Assembly: GCA_000980375.1 (NCBI GenBank)
Contig: LARD01000003.1
Coordinates: 84,521 to 148,520 of the forward strand
From: Clostridium sp. K4410.MGS-306
GTDB lineage: Bacteria > Cyanobacteriota > Vampirovibrionia > Gastranaerophilales > Gastranaerophilaceae
Length of the DNA stretch: 64,000 nucleotides
Direction: 5' to 3'
Shown in pieces: positions 52,513 to 62,350 of this stretch. The first letter of the stretch is position 1; each line of letters opens with the position of its first letter. The position numbers were made by a program, and so were the translations under genes. The notes under the pieces were generated by a model. It was not told the origin of the DNA. It did no database searches and saw only the letters and a program-made list of their open reading frames with translations.

Positions 52513-54143
52513 TTGCCTGCCTGCCAATCCTTGAGCCATTTTTTTTCCTGCTCGTTTAAAAGTGAGTAATCAATGGCTTCTTCCTGAAACGGTACGTGCG
52601 AAAACGATTGAATTTTTAATTCGCCATTAACTTTTGTCAAATAAACCGTATTTTCGAGCCTTACTCCTCCAAAACCGGCCTTGTACAGACCCGGTTCGAT
52701 TGTGAAAACCATGTTTTCTTTTAGTATTCTTTTTCCCATAGCTCCGCAGGATATTGTTGGAGGGTTTTCGTGTACATTAATTCCCACTCCGTGGCCGAGC
52801 CCGTGATTGAAATTAAAATCTTTTAACCCTGATTGTACATGGATTTTTCTTGCAATCTTATCCAGTGTAAAGCCTGTTGTTCTTGGAGTTATCCTGTGGT
52901 GATATGCATTTAAAAACATTTTCATCACGGTAGTGTACACTTTTTTCTGGAGGGTTGTTGCTTTACCTTTAACAAAAGTTCTTGTAATGTCTGTTGAATA
53001 TCCACCCTCAAAGTGTCCCCCGCAATCCAGCAGAACAAAGTCTCCGTCTTTTATTTTGACATTGTTTGACGGGTGGGAATAATGTATAATAGAAGAATTT
53101 GCACCTGCGGCAAGTATTGTTTTAAAGCTCAACTGGTTTGCACCTTGTGCGAGGTATTCTTTTTCTACAGCGTCTGACAAATCAAGCTCTGTAAGGTTTT
53201 TTGGGGTTTGTGTAAGCATAAATGCTTTGTTTACAACATTATCTGTTCTTTCAAAATTCTTTTTAAAATGTTCTATCTCTGCACTGTTTTTTATGGCTTT
53301 TGCCTCTTTTATAAAGTCTTTAGGTGATTCTTGTGCTTTTGATTTTATAAGCGTAAAATCACGATAATTTATTGTGCTCTGATTAAAAATTACCTTGTTT
53401 GAAATTTTTAATCCATTTGAAAAATCCTTTAATGGCAGAATTTCAAAGTGTTTTCCAATAGTTGTGTCAAATTTTTCATTAGTATAAATTTGAGCCTTTT
53501 GCTTGGTAACAAGCATTTTTGCCTTAAATGTGGAAGAAAAAGGCGTTTTGTACTGCCGGCAGTTTGTAAAATACGCAATGTTTTCAAGGTGCGTATCGAG
53601 ATACGCCTCGTCGTTTTTGAGTTTTTTTGCCAGTTTTTTAAATTTTTCATCAGCACTCACTCCTGCAATGGAAAGAGCAATTTGCTTGACTGTCTGCCCG
53701 TTATCGCTTGGCTTTAACTCTTTGAAAAGTCCTACAGGGTCAAAATCTAGCGGTTTTATCTTGCAGTGTTTTTTATTGAGTGCAAATTTTAGTGCTTTAT
53801 AAAAATTAAGAGAAATTTTATTGGACACAACTCCTACGACACTTTCCGGTGCTATTTTTGCCGCTAGTTCGCTTAAAAAAGTCTGCCCGAGCTGCAGTTT
53901 TACAACATCTGTTGTTTCGTGGTCAACTTCCGCATCTGCCTGCTCGTGATATCTTCCGTCTGCAAACTGGTAAACGCGCTCTTTTGTAACCAGCACATCG
54001 CCGGTGGAGCCGGAAAACCCCGTGACACAATACCTTGCACAGTTGCAAAGCTCATTGTATTCCACAAGAAACTCGTCTGTTGTGTTGACAAGCAGACAGT
54101 CAAGGTTGTTATCTTTTAAAAATTCTCTTAATTTATCAATCAT
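52509..54143 (-). CDS. pepP: Xaa-Pro aminopeptidase (M24B)
   Basis: A creatinase-like N-terminal domain (ARYCVTGFSGSTGDVLV, FADGRYHEQA), a second such domain in the middle, then the pita-bread catalytic domain. Metal ligands are visible: DCGGHFEGGYSTDITRTF, HGLGHGVGINVHE, FTIEPGLY and RLENTVYL. It releases N-terminal residues before proline. 544 aa, the long eukaryote-like form. It overlaps the TrmH gene by 4 bases. Confidence 0.92.
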   Translation of the reverse strand: MIDKLREFLKDNNLDCLLVNTTDEFLVEYNELCNCARYCVTGFSGSTGDVLVTKERVYQFADGRYHEQADAEVDHETTDVVKLQLGQTFLSELAAKIAPESVVGVVSNKISLNFYKALKFALNKKHCKIKPLDFDPVGLFKELKPSDNGQTVKQIALSIAGVSADEKFKKLAKKLKNDEAYLDTHLENIAYFTNCRQYKTPFSSTFKAKMLVTKQKAQIYTNEKFDTTIGKHFEILPLKDFSNGLKISNKVIFNQSTINYRDFTLIKSKAQESPKDFIKEAKAIKNSAEIEHFKKNFERTDNVVNKAFMLTQTPKNLTELDLSDAVEKEYLAQGANQLSFKTILAAGANSSIIHYSHPSNNVKIKDGDFVLLDCGGHFEGGYSTDITRTFVKGKATTLQKKVYTTVMKMFLNAYHHRITPRTTGFTLDKIARKIHVQSGLKDFNFNHGLGHGVGINVHENPPTISCGAMGKRILKENMVFTIEPGLYKAGFGGVRLENTVYLTKVNGELKIQSFSHVPFQEEAIDYSLLNEQEKKWLKDWQAGK

Positions 54144-54145
54144 AA

Positions 54146-54430
54146 TTAGTCTTTTTTATCGGTTAAGTAGAGCAAATGCCAGCCAAATTGTGTTTGGATA
54201 GGTTCTGACAAATCGCCTACATTCATTGAAAAAGCTGCATCTTCAAATTCTTTTACCATTACACCTTTGCCAAAGAAACCGAGGTCTCCTCCGTTTGCAC
54301 CAGACGGGCACATAGAAACTTCTGCAGCAACGTCTTCAAACTTTTTGCCGTTTAAGATTTCTTCTCTCAATTTTTTCGCTTCTTCTTCTGTTTGAACAAG
54401 AAGATGGCTTGCTCTAACTTCTGTTGTCAT
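54146..54430 (-). CDS. Parvulin-type peptidyl-prolyl isomerase
   Basis: 94 residues, essentially one rotamase domain: VRASHLLVQTEEEAKKL, FEDVAAEVSMCPSGANGGDLGFFGKG, FGWHLLYLTDKKD. No signal peptide, so a cytoplasmic single-domain parvulin (PpiC-like). It is 2 bases upstream of pepP, which also acts on proline bonds. Confidence 0.92.
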   Translation of the reverse strand: MTTEVRASHLLVQTEEEAKKLREEILNGKKFEDVAAEVSMCPSGANGGDLGFFGKGVMVKEFEDAAFSMNVGDLSEPIQTQFGWHLLYLTDKKD

Positions 54431-54545
54431 AATAAAATTCCTTCTTTATGTTTACGCATACGATTATAACAGCTTTTTAACACGTCTTGCAATCCGACGG
54501 CAAAAAGATTAGAATGGGGTATTATTTAAAAGGCTTGCGTATAAT

Positions 54546-55232
54546 ATGACTTTGGCACAAAAAATTCTTTCTGCATTATTTATTGTAATTATTGCAATAT
54601 CGTTATTTTTAGTAGTGCTAAAACCCGTTATAACTTCAAAATACATATCTGTTGCAAAAAAATATGCAAGAGGTCAATACACCTGCACACTTGATAATCA
54701 AGGCAACCACGTGGCAAAGCTTTATAAAATAAATAACGGTGAAAAAACACTGGTAAAAACTGCAATAAGCAACAGCTGCATCTTTTCCAGACCAAAGGTA
54801 AATGCGGGATTTTTTGTATTTGCAATAGGCGGAGGGGGCGGAGCAACACCTTATGAAAGCGGTAATGCCGGTAAAATTGTGTCAAAACACAGGGCAATAA
54901 ACAAACCCGTAATTGTTATAAAAATAGGTAAAGGCGGACATGGCACGTATGTTGGAGAAAACGGCACATTTATAGATTCTCAAGACGGTTATCCTACTGT
55001 AATAGAAGATTTAAAAATAATTGCACTGGGCGGTGCAAAGTCATCCAGGATGACTCCTCTTGGCAGTGCTCCAAGAATTGTGGAGTATCATATACCGGAT
55101 AAATATCATTATTTGTACGATATTCCAAAATCTGCAAAATACGGTGCTGGCGGACAGTTTGATAAGCATACAAAAGATACAAGCGCACGCTCTAACAGCG
55201 GACATAGCGGTGCGGTTGTTATTCAGTGGTAG
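54546..55232 (+). CDS. Membrane-anchored glycine-rich protein
   Basis: One N-terminal membrane helix (about 8-28, ILSALFIVIIAISLFLVVL), then a Gly-rich domain: FVFAIGGGGGATPYESGNAGK, VIVIKIGKGGHGTYVGENGT and a terminal SGHSGAVVIQW. This GGGG ... vtIGkGG ... GavviqW pattern resembles the glycine-rich domain found in phage tail and surface proteins. The start is uncertain: TATAAT lies directly before the ATG. 228 aa. Confidence 0.6.
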   Translation: MTLAQKILSALFIVIIAISLFLVVLKPVITSKYISVAKKYARGQYTCTLDNQGNHVAKLYKINNGEKTLVKTAISNSCIFSRPKVNAGFFVFAIGGGGGATPYESGNAGKIVSKHRAINKPVIVIKIGKGGHGTYVGENGTFIDSQDGYPTVIEDLKIIALGGAKSSRMTPLGSAPRIVEYHIPDKYHYLYDIPKSAKYGAGGQFDKHTKDTSARSNSGHSGAVVIQW

Positions 55233-55233
55233 T

Positions 55234-56346
55234 TTAGCCGAGTTCTTTTATTATGATATCTGTAATGCGTTTGCTTGCAAGACCGTCGCCGTATGGGTTA
55301 GAGGCTTCGGACATTTTTTTGTATTCTGTTTCGTTGTCCAGGAGGTTTTGCACCTCAGCAACAATTTTGTCTCTGTCTGTGCCTGCAAGTTTTACTGTTC
55401 CGTATTCTACTGCTTCAGGACGTTCTGTTGTGCTTCTTAAAACAAGAACAGGCTTGCCCAAAGAAGGAGCTTCTTCCTGCACTCCGCCGGAATCTGTCAT
55501 TATGATATGAGCCTCTTTCATTAAAGAAGAGAAAGGAGCGTATTCCATTGGCTCAATAAGGTGAATTCTTTCTTTTCCGTTCAAAAGTTCTTTTACAGGC
55601 TTTTGTACATTAGGGTTTAAATGCACAGGGTACACAACTTGAATATCTTTATTTTTTTCAACAAGCTCAAGCACTGCTTTACATATATTTCTTATTGGTT
55701 CGCCAAAGTTTTCTCTTCTGTGAGAAGTCAATAATATTGTTTTTAATTCAGGGTTCAGTCCAATATAGCTCAAATCTGTTTTATTGTTTTCTACAGTGTG
55801 CAAAAGCGCATCTATTACAGTGTTTCCTGTTTTATATATATGGTCTTTAGGTATGGCTGATTTTATCAGGTTGTCCACGCTTGTGTCTGTTGGTGCAAAG
55901 TGGTAAGTGCACACCGCATCTGCAAATACTCTGTTGATTTCTTCCGGAAAAGGATAGTGCTTATCAAATGTTCTCAAACCTGCTTCGACATGACCCACAG
56001 GGATTTTTGCATAAAAAGCAGATAGAGCTGCTGCCATCGATGTTGTTGTGTCTCCGTGCACAAGCACAATATCCGGTTTGCTCTTTTCAAAAACATCTTT
56101 CATTAACAGCAGTACATCAGATGTTATTGTCCACAGGTCTTGATTTGGTTTCATTATGTTTAAATCAAAATCAGGTTTTATTTTAAAAAGCTCAAGTACC
56201 TGATCAAGCATTTGCCTGTGCTGTGCTGTTACGCAAACAATACTTTCTATTTTATCAGGGTGTTTTTCAAGCTCTTTTACCAGCGGAGCCATTTTAATAG
56301 CTTCGGGGCGTGTACCGAACACCGTTAATACTTTAATTTTTGACAT
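55234..56346 (-). CDS. wecB: UDP-N-acetylglucosamine 2-epimerase (non-hydrolysing)
   Basis: TVFGTRPEAIKMAPLVKEL, VHGDTTTSMAAALSAFY, HVEAGLRT and DSGGVQEEAPSLGKPVLVLR are WecB signatures. It makes UDP-ManNAc for cell-envelope polysaccharide. 370 aa. It stands alone; no partner sugar genes flank it. Confidence 0.94.
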   Translation of the reverse strand: MSKIKVLTVFGTRPEAIKMAPLVKELEKHPDKIESIVCVTAQHRQMLDQVLELFKIKPDFDLNIMKPNQDLWTITSDVLLLMKDVFEKSKPDIVLVHGDTTTSMAAALSAFYAKIPVGHVEAGLRTFDKHYPFPEEINRVFADAVCTYHFAPTDTSVDNLIKSAIPKDHIYKTGNTVIDALLHTVENNKTDLSYIGLNPELKTILLTSHRRENFGEPIRNICKAVLELVEKNKDIQVVYPVHLNPNVQKPVKELLNGKERIHLIEPMEYAPFSSLMKEAHIIMTDSGGVQEEAPSLGKPVLVLRSTTERPEAVEYGTVKLAGTDRDKIVAEVQNLLDNETEYKKMSEASNPYGDGLASKRITDIIIKELG

Positions 56347-56418
56347 AAAATAATATCCTTATGTTTGAGTTAAACTTAAGGATATTATAAGTCAAAGATT
56401 TGTTTTTTGTAATAACAT

Positions 56419-57222
56419 CTATTCTTTAGGTGCGAAAAAATCACACGATTCTTCGGAACAAAAAGCTTTTTCAAGGTCTTTAATAATGCTCTGGTGAGTC
56501 ATTTCAAAAGTTATTGGCGTAATTGAAACCTTGTTCATTCGTACAGCATTGATGTCTGTACCGTCGTTTTCATCGTATTCAATCAATTCGCCTGCAAGCC
56601 AGTAGTATGTTTTGCCTCTCGGGTCAAGACGTTTGTCATATTTGCTTGTGAACATTCTTGTACCGAGTTTTGTGATAGCAATACCGGCGATATCTTCTTC
56701 TTCCAGCGAAGGGAAGTTGATGTTGAGGATAGATTTTTGCGGGAAGTTGATTTCCTTAATTTTATGCACAAATTTTGCCATAAAGTTAGCGGCAAAAGCA
56801 AAGTTTTCTACTTCATAGTGCAGCCCGGCAAGAGATGTTGCAATTGCCGGAAAACCAAGCATTGCACCTTCTAATGCACAGCTTACTGTTCCTGAATAAA
56901 GGATATCAGCTCCAAGATTTGGCCCGTGGTTGATACCTGATATAACAAGGTCAGGCATTTCATGGGGTTCTAAAATTGCACTAAGGCCGATTTTTACACA
57001 GTCACCGGGTGTTCCTGTTGTAACCCAGTTTCTTTTTGCTCCGAATTTAGGCTCGAGTTCTTCAACTCTCAACGGAGTATGCAGTGTCAGGGAATGTCCT
57101 GCCGCACTTCTTTCTCTGTCAGGTGCAATTACATACACATCGTGCTCGCAGCTCAATGCCTCTGTCAAAGCTCTGATACCGTTTGCCATAAGTCCGTCAT
57201 CGTTTGATAGTAGAATATTCAT
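56419..57222 (-). CDS. surE: 5'/3'-nucleotidase SurE
   Basis: ILLSNDDGLMANGIRAL, APDRERSAAGHSLTL, TGTPGDCVKIGL and SGINHGPNLG are the SurE metal and phosphate sites. It hydrolyses nucleoside monophosphates, mainly in stationary phase. 267 aa. Confidence 0.94.
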   Translation of the reverse strand: MNILLSNDDGLMANGIRALTEALSCEHDVYVIAPDRERSAAGHSLTLHTPLRVEELEPKFGAKRNWVTTGTPGDCVKIGLSAILEPHEMPDLVISGINHGPNLGADILYSGTVSCALEGAMLGFPAIATSLAGLHYEVENFAFAANFMAKFVHKIKEINFPQKSILNINFPSLEEEDIAGIAITKLGTRMFTSKYDKRLDPRGKTYYWLAGELIEYDENDGTDINAVRMNKVSITPITFEMTHQSIIKDLEKAFCSEESCDFFAPKE

Positions 57223-57290
57223 TACACACTCCTGTTTTTGTCTTCCTACATGATTTATGCCCGTTTTTACAAGTTATAAACCATAGAATG

Positions 57291-58898
57291 CTATTTCTTT
57301 TTATTTATAGCATTTATGAGACCTGCAAACAAGGGGTGCGGATGTTCGGGTCTGGATTTGAATTCCGGGTGGAATTGACAAGCCACAAACCAGTCATTTT
57401 TTGGATATTCTACTATTTCGCACAGCTGACCGTCAGGCGACATTCCGGAAAAGACAAGACCTGCTTTTTCTATTTGTTCTTTGTATTCATTGTTTACTTC
57501 ATATCTGTGACGGTGGCGTTCGGAGATTGTTTTTACTTTGCCGTAAGCATCGTAAGCTTTTGTGCCTTTTTTCAATACACAGTCGTATTTGCCAAGGCGC
57601 ATTGTGCCGCCCATGTTTTCTATATTTTTTTGCTCAAGCATAATATCAATTACAGGGTATGGCGTGCCTTCGTTAAATTCCATTGAATTTGCATCTTTTA
57701 AACCAACAACATTCCTTGCATATTCAATAACAGAGCACTGCATGCCAAGGCAAAGCCCCAAGAATGGAAGATTGTTTTCTCTTGCGTATCTTATTGCATT
57801 AAGTTTTCCCTCAATGCCTCTTACGCCAAATCCTCCCGGCACAACAAGGCCGTCCACGTCACTTAATACTTCTTTTGCTTTTTTCATATCAGTACAATCT
57901 TCGGAGTTTATCCATTTGATATCAATTTTTGCATGGTGTGCGTATCCGGCATGTTTTAACGATTCCACAACAGATATGTAAGCGTCTGAAAGTCCTGTGT
58001 ATTTTCCTGCAATTGCAATTTTAAATGTTTTAGTAGGATTTTTGATTGTGTCAACCAGCTTTTTCCAGCTGTCAAGATTTGGCTTTTTATCGAGCAATTG
58101 TAATCTTTGTAGTACAACATGCGCCATATTTTGTTCTTCCAGAGCAAGAGGCACTTCGTAAATTGATTTTAAATCTTTGCACTCGATAACAGCATCAACA
58201 GGCACCGAGCAGAAAAGAGCAAGCTTTTCTTTTTCTTTTTTAGGGATAGAACGTGTTGTTCTGCAAACAAGAATTTCAGGCTGCAGTCCGTAGCTTCTTA
58301 ACACCGCAACACTGTGCTGGGAAGGTTTTGTTTTTAACTCGCCTGATGTTGGCAGATACGGTATCAATGTCACATGGATATTGATGCTGTTGCCAAAGCC
58401 GATTTCTGTTTTGAATTGTCTGATTGATTCAATGAAAGGGAGACTTTCAATGTCGCCTATTGTGCCGCCGATTTCTATAATCAAAAAATCAGGTTTAAAT
58501 TGAGAAGCCGCTTTCTTGATTCTTGATTTGATCTCATTGGTGATATGAGGAATTGTCTGGACAGTTGCACCCAGATATTCGCCTTTACGTTCTTTTTTTA
58601 TTACTGTTTGATAAATAGAGCCCGATGTTACGTTGTTGACTCTGCCAAGAGATGTATCGGTGAATCTTTCATAATGCCCCAAATCAAGGTCAGTTTCGGC
58701 TCCGTCATCTGTCACAAATACTTCACCGTGCTGAAACGGACTCATTGTCCCGGGGTCAACATTTATATAAGGGTCAAATTTTTGGATTACCACAGAAAAT
58801 CCTCTGGCTTTTAAAAGTTTACCCAGAGATGCTGCTACTATACCCTTACCCAGTGATGAAACTACACCGCCTGTTACAAAAATGTACTTAGTTGTCAT
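57291..58898 (-). CDS. pyrG: CTP synthase
   Basis: The synthetase domain opens [21 protein letters not shown]. The glutaminase domain carries [10 protein letters not shown] (Cys nucleophile) and QFHPEF (His/Glu). 535 aa, normal. It makes CTP from UTP with glutamine. A strong hairpin terminator separates it from gatC upstream. Confidence 0.96.
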   Translation of the reverse strand: MTTKYIFVTGGVVSSLGKGIVAASLGKLLKARGFSVVIQKFDPYINVDPGTMSPFQHGEVFVTDDGAETDLDLGHYERFTDTSLGRVNNVTSGSIYQTVIKKERKGEYLGATVQTIPHITNEIKSRIKKAASQFKPDFLIIEIGGTIGDIESLPFIESIRQFKTEIGFGNSINIHVTLIPYLPTSGELKTKPSQHSVAVLRSYGLQPEILVCRTTRSIPKKEKEKLALFCSVPVDAVIECKDLKSIYEVPLALEEQNMAHVVLQRLQLLDKKPNLDSWKKLVDTIKNPTKTFKIAIAGKYTGLSDAYISVVESLKHAGYAHHAKIDIKWINSEDCTDMKKAKEVLSDVDGLVVPGGFGVRGIEGKLNAIRYARENNLPFLGLCLGMQCSVIEYARNVVGLKDANSMEFNEGTPYPVIDIMLEQKNIENMGGTMRLGKYDCVLKKGTKAYDAYGKVKTISERHRHRYEVNNEYKEQIEKAGLVFSGMSPDGQLCEIVEYPKNDWFVACQFHPEFKSRPEHPHPLFAGLINAINKKK

Positions 58899-58946
58899 TT
58901 TTTTCCCCTTATTAATAATAGTCTGATACTGATTTCCTTTATAGTT

Positions 58947-58979
58947 AAAAAGCTTAGAGGGTGGTCCTCTAAGCTTTTA
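58947..58979 (-). terminator. Rho-independent terminator after gatC
   Basis: AAAAGCTTAGAGG and CCTCTAAGCTTTT are perfectly complementary (13 pairs), five-base loop. A T-run follows on the minus strand. Confidence 0.85.
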
Positions 58980-58985
58980 GAAAAG

Positions 58986-59267
58986 TTAATTAATTTTTGG
59001 AACCCTGAAAAACCCGTCCTCTTTAAAAGGCGCGTTGGCCATCAGTTCCTCTTTTGTCTGTTCCGAAACCACAACATCCTCACGCATAACGTTAACAACA
59101 GGTACTGCGTGGCTCATTGGTTCTACGTTTGTGGTGTCGACTTCATTCATTTGTTCGACATATTTTAAAATATCACCCAGCTGTTTTGAAAATTTAACTT
59201 TTTCTTCTTCAGTAAGCTCCAGTCTTGCGAGCTTGGCAACATGTTCTACATCTTTTATGGTAATCAT
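58986..59267 (-). CDS. gatC: Asp-tRNA(Asn)/Glu-tRNA(Gln) amidotransferase subunit C
   Basis: ITIKDVEHVAKLARLELTEEE, VEQMNEVDTTNVEPM and the end APFKEDGFFRVPKI are standard GatC. 93 aa. It stabilises GatAB in making Gln-tRNA or Asn-tRNA. gatA and gatB are not here. GGAG precedes the ATG. Confidence 0.94.
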   Translation of the reverse strand: MITIKDVEHVAKLARLELTEEEKVKFSKQLGDILKYVEQMNEVDTTNVEPMSHAVPVVNVMREDVVVSEQTKEELMANAPFKEDGFFRVPKIN

Positions 59268-59305
59268 TTTTTACTCCAAACAGAAATATATTTATATATA
59301 TTTGT

Positions 59306-59333
59306 ACCATGGCCAAAATGATTTTACCATGGT
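59306..59333. repeat. Hairpin between gatC and the thymidylate kinase gene
   Basis: ACCATGGCCAAAAT and ATTTTACCATGGT form an imperfect stem around G. It may be a termination or mRNA-stability element on the minus strand; no strong T-run. Confidence 0.4.
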
Positions 59334-59352
59334 TTGTTGTGATTTTTTTACA

Positions 59353-60018
59353 CTAATCCAGCTTGCCTGTATTTAATAACTTTTCAACGTGTTCAATCAT
59401 TTTATTGTGGATGTCTTCTCTTGGCAGGGTTCCGTCAATGCTGACAAAATTGTATTCAGGTTTCATTTTGTTGTATTCTTCAAGACATTTTGCCTGATAG
59501 ATTTTAAAACTTTCGTAAAAATCTGTACTCAAACCGATATCTCTGCCTGATTCCCAGTAATCCAGCCCTGTTGTGCCGATGACTCTTTTTAGCAGAACAT
59601 CTATAGGCATATCAAGGTAAAAAACAAGGTCAGGCTCAGGGGCATAGTTGTATAATTGCTTAACCCAGTCGATATTTAATCCTCTTACAACATCTCTTGC
59701 AAAAGCAGTGTAAGTGTATCTGTCTAACAACACAACAAAACCCGAATCAAGTGCAGGAATAATGGTATTTTCCAGCCTATCAGCAAAATCAGCTGCATAT
59801 AAAAGGCTGAATGTTGTAGCGTTTAGAAGGTTTCTGTCTTTTGCATCGTCAATAACATTTGCTATAAGACGGCTGGTTTTCCATTCGGAAACCATACAGC
59901 CGTAGCTTTTGTCTTCTATCCAGCGGCGGAGTTTTTCTATCTGTGTAGATTTTCCTGACCCGTCAGTACCTTCTATTACTATTAAGAGGCCCTTGTGGCC
60001 TTTTTTGCAGCTTTCCAT
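59353..60018 (-). CDS. Thymidylate kinase-like protein (downstream copy)
   Basis: P-loop IEGTDGSGKSTQ (about 16-27), DRYTYTAFARDVVRG and the EWKTSRLIANVIDDAKD segment place it with TMP kinases. The lid region (VIGTTGLDYWESGRDI) differs from the usual RxxxD form. It lies 1 base downstream of a close paralogue. Likely dTMP to dTDP, but divergence in the two copies suggests one may prefer another nucleotide. Confidence 0.8.
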   Translation of the reverse strand: MESCKKGHKGLLIVIEGTDGSGKSTQIEKLRRWIEDKSYGCMVSEWKTSRLIANVIDDAKDRNLLNATTFSLLYAADFADRLENTIIPALDSGFVVLLDRYTYTAFARDVVRGLNIDWVKQLYNYAPEPDLVFYLDMPIDVLLKRVIGTTGLDYWESGRDIGLSTDFYESFKIYQAKCLEEYNKMKPEYNFVSIDGTLPREDIHNKMIEHVEKLLNTGKLD

Positions 60019-60019
60019 T

Positions 60020-60691
60020 TTAAATTTGTATTCCTTTTTTGCTTAAAAGTTCTGTTACGTATTGTCTTAAAAGTACCTGTTTTGAGTGAATTGTGTTGTT
60101 TGCATCAATTCTTACAAGACCAAATTCGTTTACCATATCGGCATATTCTTCATTCACCCTGCTTTGAAAAATCACATAGCTTTTGTAAGGATTGTTGCTC
60201 AATTTTAAATCCATCCCCGCTTCGTAAAAAGACGGAGCACGGTTTGCACAGATTCTTTCTAAAGAAACCTCTGCCGGGATGCTGTAATATAGTGCCAAAT
60301 CCGGTTTTACGGCAAATCCGTACATGTTTCTTACCCAGTCTCTGTCTACGCCTCTTGCCACATCACGTGCAAATGCTGTGTATACGTATCTGTCAGCGAG
60401 CACAATAAACCCTGCTTTCATTGCCGGTATAATTATTTGTTCCAGTCTGTCCGCAAAATCAACAGCATGCAAAAGGCTGAAAGTCCGCGGACTCAAGAGA
60501 TTTTTCTTTTTTGCTTTTTTTGTTGTTTGAGAAATCAAATCAGACGAGTTCCATTCCGTAAAAATTACGTCCAAATTTTTTGATTTCAGCCAATCTCTTA
60601 AAATTCCCAGTTGGGTAGATTTACCCGAACCATCAATTCCTTCAACGCAAATCAGTGTACCCGGCAGCTCATGGGGCTTAAATAATCTCAT
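60020..60691 (-). CDS. Thymidylate kinase-like protein (upstream copy)
   Basis: P-loop VEGIDGSGKSTQ, DRYVYTAFARDVARG and EWNSSDLISQTTKKAKKK. About 40% similar by eye to the next gene throughout, an obvious tandem duplication. An upstream TTG at 60709 is possible, but ATG at 60691 with AAGG is preferred (223 aa). The acceptor-site loop SFYEAGMDLKL differs from the partner. Substrate uncertain. Confidence 0.8.
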   Translation of the reverse strand: MRLFKPHELPGTLICVEGIDGSGKSTQLGILRDWLKSKNLDVIFTEWNSSDLISQTTKKAKKKNLLSPRTFSLLHAVDFADRLEQIIIPAMKAGFIVLADRYVYTAFARDVARGVDRDWVRNMYGFAVKPDLALYYSIPAEVSLERICANRAPSFYEAGMDLKLSNNPYKSYVIFQSRVNEEYADMVNEFGLVRIDANNTIHSKQVLLRQYVTELLSKKGIQI

Positions 60692-60732
60692 TTCAAAAGG
60701 ACCTTTCAAACTCTTTGTTTTAAATTATATTA

Positions 60733-62343
60733 TCATATTTTTTCAAATATTAAAACGGAATCCGACCTTTTTATCAGGTAAGACTTTTTTATTTCATTAC
60801 ATACAACTTTTCCGTAACTGTCACAAAAGGATTTTGTTATTATAAAAAACTCGGGTTTATCTGTTTTGTATGCTTGTAATATTCTGTTTTCACCGTATGC
60901 AGTGTAGATGGCTTCATCAAAATGGTTGTAAAAGTTTACGGAATTCCTTTGTGTTAAAAAATTGAGTAAAGGCGCATTTCCAAGTATAACAATTCTGTCT
61001 TTCTCCTGTGTGTGCTTTTGGATGAATTCTATGAGGCTGTTAATTTCTTGTGCGGTTTGTTTTTGCTCATAAATTGTTCCCCTGTTTGTTATAATTGGCG
61101 TGTTTTTCATTAAAAGCAGCGCAAGGTTTAGTCTTATTGCTGCAAAGCAGAGGAATATAAGCAAAAAGCACATTGACTTTTCAAACAGCTTTTGATTTTC
61201 AACATAATATTTTTTTGCCACAACAATGAATGCTATGATTAAAAGCGGTAAAAAATATCTGCCGTAAAAGTTTGTGCTTAATATCCAGAATGATTTACAA
61301 CTGATAACTATTGCCGATATTGTGATAAACAAAATATCTGTGTCTTTTATTATCTGTTTGTATTTGACAACAGCCATCAAAAGTATCACCACAGGCAAAA
61401 AACACCAGAAATCATAAGCAAAGTAATTGATGGCACTTAAAGAAAACAAAACGCACAGCATTGCTAAAACCATCGTTGGAGCACTTGCTTTACGGAAACA
61501 AAAGAAAATTATACCAGAGATAATAAAACATCTCACAATATGAACAAGCCCTCTGGTATTAAAATAAAAGGTGGCTTCATAAACTTTTTTTAAATAAGGT
61601 TGATGCACAAACGAGGAAAAAATATCGCAAAAGTTCTTTAAATCACTGTATCCCAATCCTTGCAGCATAAGAGCCGCCAGACAGATTAAAGGTATTATAA
61701 AAATACAAGACAGTGCTCTAACATATGTTTTCAGGCTTTCTTTTTTTAGAAAAGCAAAAAACACTGCCAGCATAACAGCATACAGAATATATTCATACTT
61801 GGTTGAAGCACCTGCTCCGGCAAAGAAAAACGAAGCGTATAAATAAGATTTTTTGTTTTCATTCAAATAATTTAGAAACAACAAAATCGATATAATACAA
61901 GCACTAAGCCCGTATACAACAGCATAAGAATACGGCATCAAAAAGTTCATCAAACCTGCATAAAAACAGCAATAATACATAATGAAAACCGTTAAAACCG
62001 TTGAAATTGTGCGGGAGAGAAATTTTCTCGCCACAAAATAAGACCCGTAAAGTATAACAAGAGCATTTATTGCTCCTGCAAAATAAAATGTATTTAAATG
62101 TACGGGCAAAAATTTTAGTATCAACCCGTTAAAAAGATAAGAAAACGGGCACAAAAAAGTGTTGAACATATCTTTGTACAAAACAGCATTTTGAGACACA
62201 AGTTTTGCAAAAAATACTTCACGACCAAAATCGGTATGAACATTAATCATTTTGTGGTTAAAGAGTACAAGGTTGATTAAAAATAAAACTAAAATTAATA
62301 ATAAGGATTTGTATTCCTTTTTTAAAAAATTCTCTGATTCCAT
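60733..62343 (-). CDS. GT-C fold membrane glycosyltransferase-like protein
   Basis: About 536 residues, with ten or more membrane helices. The first loop has HTDFGREVFFAKLVSQNAVLYKDMF, a RgtA/ArnT-like acidic motif. The frame is open to 62637, opposite rluB, but a strong promoter ends seven bases before the ATG at 62343, where MESENFLKKEYKSLLLILVLF begins a good first helix. ATG at 62421 is an alternative. It likely uses a polyprenyl-phosphate sugar donor. The acceptor is unknown. Confidence 0.75.
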   Translation of the reverse strand: MESENFLKKEYKSLLLILVLFLINLVLFNHKMINVHTDFGREVFFAKLVSQNAVLYKDMFNTFLCPFSYLFNGLILKFLPVHLNTFYFAGAINALVILYGSYFVARKFLSRTISTVLTVFIMYYCCFYAGLMNFLMPYSYAVVYGLSACIISILLFLNYLNENKKSYLYASFFFAGAGASTKYEYILYAVMLAVFFAFLKKESLKTYVRALSCIFIIPLICLAALMLQGLGYSDLKNFCDIFSSFVHQPYLKKVYEATFYFNTRGLVHIVRCFIISGIIFFCFRKASAPTMVLAMLCVLFSLSAINYFAYDFWCFLPVVILLMAVVKYKQIIKDTDILFITISAIVISCKSFWILSTNFYGRYFLPLLIIAFIVVAKKYYVENQKLFEKSMCFLLIFLCFAAIRLNLALLLMKNTPIITNRGTIYEQKQTAQEINSLIEFIQKHTQEKDRIVILGNAPLLNFLTQRNSVNFYNHFDEAIYTAYGENRILQAYKTDKPEFFIITKSFCDSYGKVVCNEIKKSYLIKRSDSVLIFEKI

Positions 62344-62350
62344 AAATTTT

